Origin: an uncultured Pseudomonadota bacterium
GTDB taxonomy: Bacteria; Pseudomonadota; Alphaproteobacteria; UBA9219
Assembly: GCA_903919315.1 (NCBI GenBank)
Contig: CAIXHP010000007.1
Span: 1-37,854 of the forward strand
Direction of reading: 5' to 3'
Length of the DNA: 37,854 nt
Shown here: one piece after another, positions 17,153 to 24,974 of the stretch
Layout of the letters: every line of letters starts with the position of its first letter
Numbering within the stretch: the first letter of the stretch is position 1
Program-made: the position numbers and the translations under genes
The notes under the pieces: generated by a model
The model's input: only the letters and a program-made list of their open reading frames with translations
The model's database searches: none
Told to the model about the DNA's origin: nothing

Positions 17153-18180
17153 CGGCGCTGGCCGGGAATCCCGCCGGGCATGCCCGTCGTGCCGCCCGGC
17201 GACGCGCCTTGGCCATGGAGCGTGTTCATGCGCGCGATCTGCTTGTCGATGTAGGAATTGACCATGCCCACGCGATTCTCGCGGATCAGCGCCCGCACCG
17301 GATCGCCGTTGTTGCCATCCTCCGTCACCACATAACGCAAATACGGGCCGGAGGTGTTGAGCGTCTGGTGCATCGCCGAGGTCAACCCCTGCGCCAACAT
17401 GTAATTGGCGGCCGACCCCATGCTCTGCTCGGCCAAATGCATCAGGCCCATCAGGCTCTCTTCGATCGAACCGGCGTGAATGGTGGTGATGACCAAATGG
17501 CCCGTGGTGGCGGCGCGCAGAATCTGCTCGGCCGCGCGGGGCGAACGCACTTCACCCACCAGGATATAGCGCGGCGTCCAGCGAAGAGCGCGTTTGAGCG
17601 GCGTGGCCCAATCTTCGTCGCGCCCGACCTGCACCTGATAGCAATAGCCGTAATCGCCCACCGGCCCGTCGAGATTGTATTCGACCGGATCTTCGATGGT
17701 CACGCCCACGCCGCCGAAATTCTGGAGATAGTCGTTGAGCAGCCCGAAACAAGTCGTCGTCTTACCATGGCCGGTCGCGCCCGACACGATGATCAGACCG
17801 TCGCGCTGGCCCATACGGCGCAAATGGGCGCACATATGCGGAGCGAAGGCCAAGTCTTCCAGCTTCGGAACCTTGGAACTGATGCGCCGCAAGCAGATCC
17901 ACTCCTGCCCGTTCGCCAGCCGCTGGTACGAAAGACGAAAACGCATCCCGTCGTACTGATAGGCCGAATCAGGGTTGTCGATCTGGCCGCGCAATTCGTT
18001 GGCGATCAGATCAATCTCGCCGGAATATTCTTCGGGCATCGCCCGCGTCCAGTTGTTGGTGTAGTCGCGCGCCGCGCTGCGGTACCTCGCTATGCCGACC
18101 TGATCAATCCGGACATAAAGATCCATGAACGACATATCGCGAAGCCGTTTGCTCGTCGGCAGTTTCCCGGACTCCGTCAT
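17149..18180 (-). CDS. PilT/DotB-like secretion ATPase (second of a tandem pair)
   Basis: The 343-residue product belongs to the PilT/GspE ATPase superfamily, cytosolic hexamers that drive pilus retraction or secretion. Visible motifs are Walker A GATGHGKT (134-141), Asp box TIEDPVEY (161-168), Walker B YILVGEVR (205-212) and His box GHLVITTIHA (227-236). The tail is Gly/Pro-rich. Like PilT and DotB it lacks the N-terminal N1 domain and the zinc-binding tetracysteine of assembly ATPases. The ATG follows GGGAGA. It is 16 bases downstream of its paralogue at 18197, so the two form an operon at the end of the pilus cluster. Retraction or a regulatory partner role is inferred. Confidence 0.88.
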   Translation of the reverse strand: MTESGKLPTSKRLRDMSFMDLYVRIDQVGIARYRSAARDYTNNWTRAMPEEYSGEIDLIANELRGQIDNPDSAYQYDGMRFRLSYQRLANGQEWICLRRISSKVPKLEDLAFAPHMCAHLRRMGQRDGLIIVSGATGHGKTTTCFGLLNDYLQNFGGVGVTIEDPVEYNLDGPVGDYGYCYQVQVGRDEDWATPLKRALRWTPRYILVGEVRSPRAAEQILRAATTGHLVITTIHAGSIEESLMGLMHLAEQSMGSAANYMLAQGLTSAMHQTLNTSGPYLRYVVTEDGNNGDPVRALIRENRVGMVNSYIDKQIARMNTLHGQGASPGGTTGMPGGIPGQRR

Positions 18181-18196
18181 GCAACTTTCTCCCGAA

Positions 18197-19192
18197 TCAC
18201 GGTTTCTTTATCGGCGGCAAAGGAAACGACGGCGCCTGCGGATTCATGCCGGGGTTGGCAAGCCGCGCCGAAATACGATCGATGTAGGTCGAAATCATCC
18301 CGATCTTACCCTCGCGAATCAGCGAACGAACAGGATCGCCGGGTGCGTTTTCTTCGGTGTAGAGATAGCGGATAAACGGCCCGGACTCCTTCATGCTCTG
18401 ATAGATCAGCGCCGTGAGGCTGGCCGCGAGCATGTTGCTGCACCCCGGCCCCATCGCCTGCTCGGCCAAAAACAGAATGCCCATCAGCGCCTCTTCGGGC
18501 GCGCCCGCGTGAACCGTGGTGATGACCGTGTGGCCCGTCGAGGCGGCGCGCAGCATCTGCTCCGCCGCCTTGGGCGTGCGAATTTCACCGACATAGATAT
18601 AGCGCGGCGCCCAGCGCAAAGCGCGCTTCAGGCAAATCGCCCAGTCATCGTCCGATTCGACCTCGATTTGATAGCATTGGCCGAAATCGCCGTGACGTCC
18701 GCGCATCATGTACTCGACCGGATCTTCGATGGTGATGGCCGTGCCACCGTTGGTGCGCATGAACTCCGCCAACAAACCGACGGCAGTCGTCGTCTTGCCC
18801 GCGCCCGTAGCGCCGGAAACAAGAATCAAGCCTTCGCGCAAGCCGAGGCTCTTCATGTGATTGTAGATATGTGGCTCAAAGCCGAGTTTGCCCAAATCAG
18901 GCAGGATCGCGTTGATGCGCCGACCGCACACCCACACCGACCCATCCGACATCTTTTGCCGCGACAAACGGCAACGCACGCCCTCAAAGTCAATAGAGCC
19001 GTCGGACGCCTCTTCGCGCATGGCGGACGTAACGGCAACGCCAAATCGTTCGACGGCAGCGAGATAGTCGTCCGGCACGAATTGACTCAACCGCCCCTGC
19101 CCTCTTTCCTTGGAACGGAACATAGGCCTGTCGACCTTGTCCAGCCGGACATACAGGTCGATGAAGGGCAGATCATCCAGCGAAAGGCTCAT
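18197..19192 (-). CDS. PilT/DotB-like secretion ATPase (first of a tandem pair)
   Basis: The 331-residue product is a paralogue of the next gene; both share an N-terminal block reading like F-[IM]-DLYVR-[LI]-D. Motifs are Walker A GATGAGKT (127-134), Asp box IEDPVEY, Walker B YIYVGEIR and His box GHTVITTVHA. No tetracysteine motif is present, so it groups with PilT/DotB rather than PilB. The start at 19192 (MSLSLDDLPFIDLYVR) is chosen by alignment with the paralogue; its ribosome binding site is weak, and an ATG 11 codons upstream is possible. It may form a mixed or alternative motor with its partner. It lies 270 bases after the pilin terminator. Confidence 0.87.
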   Translation of the reverse strand: MSLSLDDLPFIDLYVRLDKVDRPMFRSKERGQGRLSQFVPDDYLAAVERFGVAVTSAMREEASDGSIDFEGVRCRLSRQKMSDGSVWVCGRRINAILPDLGKLGFEPHIYNHMKSLGLREGLILVSGATGAGKTTTAVGLLAEFMRTNGGTAITIEDPVEYMMRGRHGDFGQCYQIEVESDDDWAICLKRALRWAPRYIYVGEIRTPKAAEQMLRAASTGHTVITTVHAGAPEEALMGILFLAEQAMGPGCSNMLAASLTALIYQSMKESGPFIRYLYTEENAPGDPVRSLIREGKIGMISTYIDRISARLANPGMNPQAPSFPLPPIKKP

Positions 19193-19462
19193 AGCGGACT
19201 CAGACCATAAAGGAACATCGGGCATCAGCAGCGCGGCAAGGCGACAGTGCCGCATCGCAAGCGAAGCTTATTTCTGCCCCACGGCCCGTTAAGATCGGCT
19301 TAAAAGAACGCCGAGCACCGCCCCACCGGATAGACAAAGCACATTCGTGCTGTCCACAAAAGCACGACCTGAAGCAACCAACAACCCAACACATTGAGTT
19401 GACTGCATTTTTCTACACACGCCAGCAGACTATACCCGCAGAAGGACAGTAAAGCCACGCCC
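19193..19462. other. Gap between the pilin terminator and the ATPase pair
   Basis: No credible gene. It should contain the promoter of the two-ATPase transcript, if terminator readthrough is not used. No clear hexamers were found. Confidence 0.4.
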
Positions 19463-19497
19463 AAAAACGAAGGCCGGTGGTTGTGCACCACCGGCCT
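19463..19497 (-). terminator. Strong terminator after the prepilin gene
   Basis: On the minus strand, a perfect 10-bp stem AGGCCGGTGG / CCACCGGCCT with a 7-base loop is followed by TCGTTTTT. It lies 34 bases after the prepilin stop. Confidence 0.88.
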
Positions 19498-19531
19498 GCG
19501 CCAACTCGTAAAATCATGGGGAGCGTTCGTC

Positions 19532-20191
19532 TTAGCGGATACCCATGACCTGAAAGAAGAAGTAGACATCATCGGCGTTCTTCTGGCATCCGATCGTCCT
19601 AGTCAAATAGTCCCAGCCTTCCGTCGCCACGTTGACGGGCGCATCAGGATCGCCATTGGCGGTAAGGGTCAGTCCGGCATCCGTCACTGTCGTCCCACCA
19701 TTCGTTCCCGTAAGGGCTGCGCCGTTCGCCTTCACATTAACCTGATCGCAGACATCTGCGGGAATTTCCAGAGTGGCCACCAGATTTCCAGCGGTGGTTC
19801 CCAACCCCATTCCATACAAGTAAAGATAATGCCATGTCTTGGTCGGAACCGCGAGCGCATCAGACGGGAACGAAATGCCGCCGCCGGTCGGCGAGAACAA
19901 ATCCGTAACAGCGGTCGTTCCGGTCAAACCCACGTTCGTCATATCTACCGACGCGTTTATGCGTTCGAAGCCCAATTTGAGGTTTTGCCCGATGTCGATC
20001 AAGGCGGCGGCTTTAAGCTTACTGCCTTCGTTTGCGCCGCTGGTGGTGAACGAGCCGCTTCCGGCGGCAATCGCCGCTGCGAGAACGCCGAGAATGGCGA
20101 CAATGAAGAGAATCGGGCCGATAGCGATACCGGCATCCCCCCGCAGCCGCCGACGCGCACTGGCCTTAATTTCTGCCTCGGCATCAATCAT
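19532..20191 (-). CDS. Type IV prepilin-like major pilin
   Basis: The 219-residue product has a charged leader (MIDAEAEIKASARRRLRGDA), then a prepilin-type junction and hydrophobic stalk helix (GIAIGPILFIVAILGVLAAA), and a globular part with two cysteines near each end of its second half. The long basic leader resembles type IVb or R64 PilS-type prepilins; the expected Glu at +5 is not seen, so the processing site is uncertain. Three consecutive ATG codons occur; the last (20191) is best spaced from AAAAGGGG. Own promoter candidate and own terminator suggest high, separate expression, as expected for a structural pilin. Its place amid pilus assembly genes supports the call. No family match is claimed for the C-terminal domain. 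Confidence 0.72.
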   Translation of the reverse strand: MIDAEAEIKASARRRLRGDAGIAIGPILFIVAILGVLAAAIAAGSGSFTTSGANEGSKLKAAALIDIGQNLKLGFERINASVDMTNVGLTGTTAVTDLFSPTGGGISFPSDALAVPTKTWHYLYLYGMGLGTTAGNLVATLEIPADVCDQVNVKANGAALTGTNGGTTVTDAGLTLTANGDPDAPVNVATEGWDYLTRTIGCQKNADDVYFFFQVMGIR

Positions 20192-20312
20192 CATCATCCC
20201 CTTTTGCTCTTGCGCCCCAGCACACCCGACCAGAAGAACGAAAGCGGTTTTCCCCTTCGCGATCCAGAAGACCCCGGAACAACATTCTACGAGCGTATCG
20301 TTAAGCAAACCT

Positions 20313-20329
20313 TACCGCAGGAAGCGGTA
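20313..20329. repeat. Inverted repeat upstream of the prepilin gene
   Basis: TACCGC / GCGGTA with a 5-base spacer, located between the candidate promoter and the prepilin start. No T tract follows, so it may be an operator or an mRNA-stabilising hairpin rather than a terminator. Confidence 0.45.
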
Positions 20330-20343
20330 TAAAGACCTTTTTA

Positions 20344-20371
20344 TGAATAACAGATTGATTTCCTCAGTCAA
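20344..20371 (-). promoter_or_regulatory. Candidate promoter of the prepilin gene
   Basis: On the minus strand TTGACT (five of six match to the -35 consensus) is followed after 16 bases by TATTCA (weak -10). It lies in the 220-base gap upstream of the prepilin gene. Confidence 0.35.
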
Positions 20372-20411
20372 TAGAGTTCTGAACAAACATCGCTCAACAT
20401 CCGCCCAAACG

Positions 20412-20927
20412 CTATTTTTTGGCTTGGGGTGTCGCAAACGATATCTTTTCCGCCTCAAGAACCGCGCGCATGGGCGACGCGTCCTGACACTTCCCGCCGA
20501 CGCAGAGTTCTTTGACAGACCACCGGTACTGGGGCGAGATCGTATCGACGTAACTGAGCACCGTGAGCCACGAGCGGAATCGGCTGCTGTCGTTGGCAGA
20601 GATGGTCAGCAATTGACCGCGCGCCAACGAAAACGAAATATCAGGGAACCGTTTCTGCAACCGCTCCATCAACGGTTGAATTTCAGAGGCATCGGGAAGC
20701 TTGTTCACCACCTTGGGCAAGCTCGGCTCGGTGGCGGCGGCGGCCAAGGCGGCGCGCTTCGCCGTCACCGACAAGCTGACCGTATAAAGCGCGAACGCCA
20801 TCATCAGCAGCGCCGCGCACCAACACGCCGCCACGACGAACATGGTCGCTCGATCGAACAGGCGCAGAGCCTTTGATACAAGGCGCGGCGCCAGAACGCT
20901 TCCGAGAATTTTCGCGTCTATTTTCAT
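20412..20927 (-). CDS. Bitopic membrane protein of the pilus cluster
   Basis: The 171-residue product has a short basic cytosolic start (MKIDAKILGSVLAPRLVSKA), one membrane helix at about residues 28-51 (MFVVAACWCAALLMMAFALY), and a periplasmic domain of about 115 residues with two cysteines (KELCVGGKCQDAS). The topology is that of PilO/GspM-type inner membrane platform proteins, but no sequence family is recognised. The ATG at 20927 lies one base after the stop of the preceding gene, so they are translationally coupled. A periplasmic link between the platform and the pilin or secretin is inferred. Confidence 0.65.
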   Translation of the reverse strand: MKIDAKILGSVLAPRLVSKALRLFDRATMFVVAACWCAALLMMAFALYTVSLSVTAKRAALAAAATEPSLPKVVNKLPDASEIQPLMERLQKRFPDISFSLARGQLLTISANDSSRFRSWLTVLSYVDTISPQYRWSVKELCVGGKCQDASPMRAVLEAEKISFATPQAKK

Positions 20928-20928
20928 G

Positions 20929-21999
20929 TTATTTACGCCCCGCATCCAACGCCTCGCGCACATTGCCGATCACCACGCCGCGCGGATTGCTGTCCAGCAT
21001 CTTGCCGCCCAATTCGTTGATGCGGTCGGATGTCACGTTGGGCGGCAAAACCGCGCGCCACACCACCTTGCCGTCCTTGATTTGGTATATCTCCAGAAAA
21101 CCGTTGAGGTTCAGCAACCCGTCGTTCACATCCGCGAATTTAGCCAACTGTTCCCGCATGGGGCTGGCGCGTAGATTTTGGACGGATTGCATTAGGCGCA
21201 ACGATTTCTCCTCGCTGCGGGCACGGATCTCGTCAAGATTGGAGCCTGACGCTATCATCGACATGGCAGCCAGAAACCACACGACCAACGCCAACGTCGC
21301 AAACCCCATCGCGCTAATGACCGAGAACGCGGCCAGAATGCGCCGTGCGCGGTCTTCAAACAACGATAACGAATACCACGGCACCGGCGTCAACAGCTCA
21401 ATTCGGTCAAGAGTCAGTTCCACCACCGGCACGCCCAATTCACGCGAGGTCCGTTCCGCTTTCGCCCGCACCACCGAAGCCGTGCCGCGATGAATCTGCA
21501 GCCCGTCCACAGTAACGGTCATCATCGTCGCCGCTTCGTCGCTGTAGTAGGTGGAGCAAGAGGGCGGAGGCGAAGCGTCCTTCATGCCCGGCAGCAAAGC
21601 GGCCAACGGGCACCATGTGTTGGGGTGCGAGCCCATTTCGGAGGAACGCACCGCGAGATACCATATTTTGTCGCCCTTCGCCTGCCAAACGACGTGAAGC
21701 CGCTCGCTATCGGCGGCTTCGGCGGCGGCGTTCCAAACGATGTCCTGCTCCTCGCCGATCACGCGCGGGCAACATCCGCCGATCAGCTCCTGCGGAAAAT
21801 AATACTCGCTCAAAACGCCGACCGGCCCCATAAGGACTTGGCCGATAGAGGTGGACATATCCGGCCCCGCTTCCGCAGCTTCCGCCGCATCCGCATGGGC
21901 ATCCGCCTGAGCCTTTTGGCCAATTCTCTTGAAGACCGCCTCGATCTTGCCGAGACCAAGCCCCATGCGCTTGCTGCGGTCGAGAAAATCATTGGGCAT
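20929..21999 (-). CDS. Inner membrane pilus assembly protein (PilO2-like position)
   Basis: The 356-residue product has a large cytosolic N-terminal domain of about 220 residues (LERLH-type core: SERLHVVWQAKGDKIWYLAV), one membrane segment at about residues 221-248 (ILAAFSVISAMGFATLALVV) and a roughly 105-residue periplasmic domain. A cytosolic actin-like or PilM-like part joined to a PilN/PilO-like part would fit this plan and the R64 PilO2 family, but similarity is not clear by eye. The start is two bases after the PilR-like stop. An Ala/Asp/Glu-rich linker occurs near residues 31-46. Confidence 0.6.
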   Translation of the reverse strand: MPNDFLDRSKRMGLGLGKIEAVFKRIGQKAQADAHADAAEAAEAGPDMSTSIGQVLMGPVGVLSEYYFPQELIGGCCPRVIGEEQDIVWNAAAEAADSERLHVVWQAKGDKIWYLAVRSSEMGSHPNTWCPLAALLPGMKDASPPPSCSTYYSDEAATMMTVTVDGLQIHRGTASVVRAKAERTSRELGVPVVELTLDRIELLTPVPWYSLSLFEDRARRILAAFSVISAMGFATLALVVWFLAAMSMIASGSNLDEIRARSEEKSLRLMQSVQNLRASPMREQLAKFADVNDGLLNLNGFLEIYQIKDGKVVWRAVLPPNVTSDRINELGGKMLDSNPRGVVIGNVREALDAGRK

Positions 22000-22001
22000 C
22001 G

Positions 22002-23222
22002 TTATCCCCGCAGTTCGCTTAGGTTGTTCAGGAAACCCTGATTCTGCAGCATAAGAACATAAATCGCCGTCATCACCGTGATGCCGGACAGCAGCATGAT
22101 GGAGAAGATGCCAAGCTTCACCAGCTTGCGCTGATCCGCCTTGGCCATCAGCGTACGCTCTTCCGCGATCGATTCATAGACTTCGGACAATTGGTCCACC
22201 GACTGGATGGTCACGATCTGGTCGCGCTCCGGCTTGCTGAGCGGCCAGCGCGCCAAGGCGCGCGCGGGCTCGACACCCGCCATCACGCGGTCATGGCAAT
22301 CGCGCCAATACATCCGCGCCGCCGGTTCCACCGTGCTTTCGAGAATGATCGTCAGCGCCTCGGCCAACGGCACCTTGCCGCGCAACAGGCGCGCCATCAG
22401 TTTGCAGGTGTCCTTCAAACTGGTGTTGCGGAGATAGGTGGAGAAAATGGGCAGCTTCATCATGATTCGGCTCGTAAAGTGGTCCGGCTTGTGACGGTTC
22501 ATCCAATACGACAAGCCGAGGAAAACCACGGCGACGAGAAGCGCCATGGTCAAAACCAGCATGGATCCATTGATCCATGTCGCCAATTTCAACCCGTGTT
22601 CGAACTTCGCGGCAGCGTCGGGATCGGTGTTCTTCGTGCCCTGCCCCTTCAGATACGGAATCATGCCGTACTGCATGCCCCAAATCGAGCTGATCACACT
22701 GAAAATATCGAACGAAAACCAACTCAGCGCCGTCGTCAGCGCTTTGTACTGCGAGCCTTTCTGCTCGACGTGTTCGATGGCGTGATGGATGACACCCTTC
22801 AAATCGCCCGCGCGCTCGCCCGCCGTGATGATCGCCATCGTCGCCGCGTCCATCAGCCTGAGTTCGCGCAGCGCCTCGGAAAAGGAACCGCCGCCCTTCA
22901 ACACCGTGCGGGTCGGCAAGAACGCCAACCGCCGCCGAGGATCCTGCTCGCCCTCGATGATGTTCAAAAGAGCCGTACCGGCGGAGGCCGTCCCCGATTG
23001 GAAACGCAGGGCGCGCAACAGCTGGATTTGCCAGGCGCGGGAACGCACGTCCATCCACTCGAACAGCGGCGGCTTTTGCTCCTCGATGGTGATGGGATAC
23101 ATGCCCTTGCCGCGCAGCTGGCGACGCACGGCGTGAACGTCGGGGAGATAAAAATCGTCCTCGTGAATGATGACCGCCCCGCCGGGCATAGGCTGCGTAA
23201 AACGGGCGTGATAAAGCTTCAT
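22002..23222 (-). CDS. Type II secretion/pilus inner membrane platform protein (PilR/GspF-like)
   Basis: The 406-residue product matches the GspF/PilC/PilR family, the polytopic platform on which the ATPase acts. It has the duplicated cytosolic four-helix modules: LNIIEGEQDPRRRLAF through MDAATMAIITAGERAGDLKG in the first, and CKLMARLLRGKVPLAEALTI in the second. Three membrane segments are visible (about 170-190, 220-245 and 375-400). The E-x-AG-E-x-AG-type motif ITAGERAGDLKGV is intact. It starts 12 bases after the ATPase stop, with a GGGGG site upstream. In R64-type systems the order is ATPase (PilQ), PilR, pilin (PilS), as here. Confidence 0.88.
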   Translation of the reverse strand: MKLYHARFTQPMPGGAVIIHEDDFYLPDVHAVRRQLRGKGMYPITIEEQKPPLFEWMDVRSRAWQIQLLRALRFQSGTASAGTALLNIIEGEQDPRRRLAFLPTRTVLKGGGSFSEALRELRLMDAATMAIITAGERAGDLKGVIHHAIEHVEQKGSQYKALTTALSWFSFDIFSVISSIWGMQYGMIPYLKGQGTKNTDPDAAAKFEHGLKLATWINGSMLVLTMALLVAVVFLGLSYWMNRHKPDHFTSRIMMKLPIFSTYLRNTSLKDTCKLMARLLRGKVPLAEALTIILESTVEPAARMYWRDCHDRVMAGVEPARALARWPLSKPERDQIVTIQSVDQLSEVYESIAEERTLMAKADQRKLVKLGIFSIMLLSGITVMTAIYVLMLQNQGFLNNLSELRG

Positions 23223-23234
23223 CGTGCGCCCCCG

Positions 23235-24974
23235 TTACCGGCCGCGCCCTTGGCGCGCCGCCGCCTCTTCCACCATCAGGGACGCGCCCATGTTGGCATC
23301 GATGGCGTTGCGACGAATCAGGTCGCGAATGGATTCACGCCGAGGCATATAAACCGTGCCCGGCACGTCCACCACCGACGATGTCACGTTCGACACCATC
23401 ATTTCCGTGATGGCGCGGCGACTGGCTTGATCTTCCGGCGGAAACATGGCTTCCAGCAATAACGTCCGGCCCAAAAAGCCGGTGTGGTTGCACAGGTCGC
23501 AGCCGGCCTTGTTGGCCAGCGCCAATTGTTCATCGGGAGCGATGCCGATGTCGGCGCAACGCTCGCCGCCGTACACGCGCACCGCCGTGTCCCGCGTGTG
23601 GCACGAAGGACAGACGGTTTTGACGAGGCGCTGCGACAGGCTCGCGATCAGCGCATGGCCCAAAATATAAAGGCCGCTGGTGCGGTACGCGGAACTGAGA
23701 AAGCCGTCGATACGATCAAGCGTGTGCAGCGCGTCCACGGCATGGACGGTGGTGATGACCATGTGGCCCGACTCGGTAGCGCGGAGCGCCGCTTCGACCG
23801 TGTCGTTGTCGCGCATTTCGCCGACGATGATCACATCCGGATCATGCCGCATAAGCGCCCGGATGATGCTGGCGATCGAGTTGGCGGAATTGTCGGTCAC
23901 GGATGTCTGATCCACGAGCGGCATGTCGTATTCGACCGGCGCTTCGACGGAATAGACGGCGCGCGCCGAACGGTCGATTTCCTGAATGATGCCGTACAGC
24001 GTCGTCGATTTACCCGAACCGGTCGGGCCGCTGACGACGATCAGGCCGCCGTCCTTCATGTGGCCGTGAATCGATTTACGCAAACGTTCCGCGACGACGG
24101 GCGCGTGCATGAACAGCTCGTCGAAACTGCGCAGGTTTTCGCGGTCGAGAAGACGAAGCGTGAGCTTCTCGCCCGACGGCGCAACCGGCAAGGCGGCAAC
24201 GCGCACGTCGATCATGCGGCCTTGCCATTCAAAGGCCAAACGTCCGTCTTGGGGATGCTGGCGGTCCGCCGCGTCCATCTTGGCATCGGTTTTGATGCGA
24301 GTAACGATCGGGGCCATCACGCGATGAGGAATGAGATGACGATACACAAGATCGCCGTCAACGCGGTACCGGATCCAGCACCGCGCGTCGTCTTCCTGCA
24401 ACGACAAATGAATATCCGACGTGCGGCTTTGCAACGCTTCGGCCAGGATATCGTTCAAAGCCTGCTCGATCATCATGGCATCGTCCGGATCGCGCGACAG
24501 GGTAGCAAAGATGCGCAACAGCCGCTCGCCCGCGACTTCGCTCTGCTCGCGCATCAACCGCGCGAGTTCCGTGCGATCCCACGGCTCGACTTCGATTTTG
24601 AGAATTTCGCGGTTGGCGCGCTGCAACGAATTGGTGATGCGGATCAGATCGGCATCGTCCAAACGGTCGCCGACAGCGATCCGCAAAACGCCCTGACGCA
24701 AATCCAGCAAGCAAACGCCCATGGCGGCCTGATTGGCCGCCGAGACGTACAGACGCAGCGCCTGCATAGTCAAATCTTCATGTTTACCGCCGCGCGCCTT
24801 GGATCGCGAAGAGGACTCGGACAGAAAGCCGTTGCGGTGCAGTATTTCGTCGACGGTCAGATGGCGTCCGGCCGCGCGCCGCATCACCTGCTCCGCCAGA
24901 GCCAGTTCGTAATGCCGCTGGGGAATGCGGGAGGCCTCGTCGGGAGCGGAACCGGAACCGGGAATTTCGCTCAT
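23235..24974 (-). CDS. Type IVb pilus assembly ATPase (PilQ/GspE/PilB type)
   Basis: The 579-residue product is a pilus extension ATPase. An N-terminal divergent domain is followed by the N2 domain (LQSRTSDIHLSLQED), then Walker A GPTGSGKST (316-324), the Asp box EAPVEY (344-349), Walker B IIVGEMRD (382-389) and His box GHMVITTVHA (403-412). A zinc-type tetracysteine is present as CPSC (455-458) and CDLC (492-495), which marks assembly ATPases and is missing in the two PilT-like ATPases of the cluster. Its ATG overlaps the preceding stop by one base (TAATG). It would power pilin polymerisation through the PilR-like protein. Confidence 0.92.
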   Translation of the reverse strand: MSEIPGSGSAPDEASRIPQRHYELALAEQVMRRAAGRHLTVDEILHRNGFLSESSSRSKARGGKHEDLTMQALRLYVSAANQAAMGVCLLDLRQGVLRIAVGDRLDDADLIRITNSLQRANREILKIEVEPWDRTELARLMREQSEVAGERLLRIFATLSRDPDDAMMIEQALNDILAEALQSRTSDIHLSLQEDDARCWIRYRVDGDLVYRHLIPHRVMAPIVTRIKTDAKMDAADRQHPQDGRLAFEWQGRMIDVRVAALPVAPSGEKLTLRLLDRENLRSFDELFMHAPVVAERLRKSIHGHMKDGGLIVVSGPTGSGKSTTLYGIIQEIDRSARAVYSVEAPVEYDMPLVDQTSVTDNSANSIASIIRALMRHDPDVIIVGEMRDNDTVEAALRATESGHMVITTVHAVDALHTLDRIDGFLSSAYRTSGLYILGHALIASLSQRLVKTVCPSCHTRDTAVRVYGGERCADIGIAPDEQLALANKAGCDLCNHTGFLGRTLLLEAMFPPEDQASRRAITEMMVSNVTSSVVDVPGTVYMPRRESIRDLIRRNAIDANMGASLMVEEAAARQGRGR

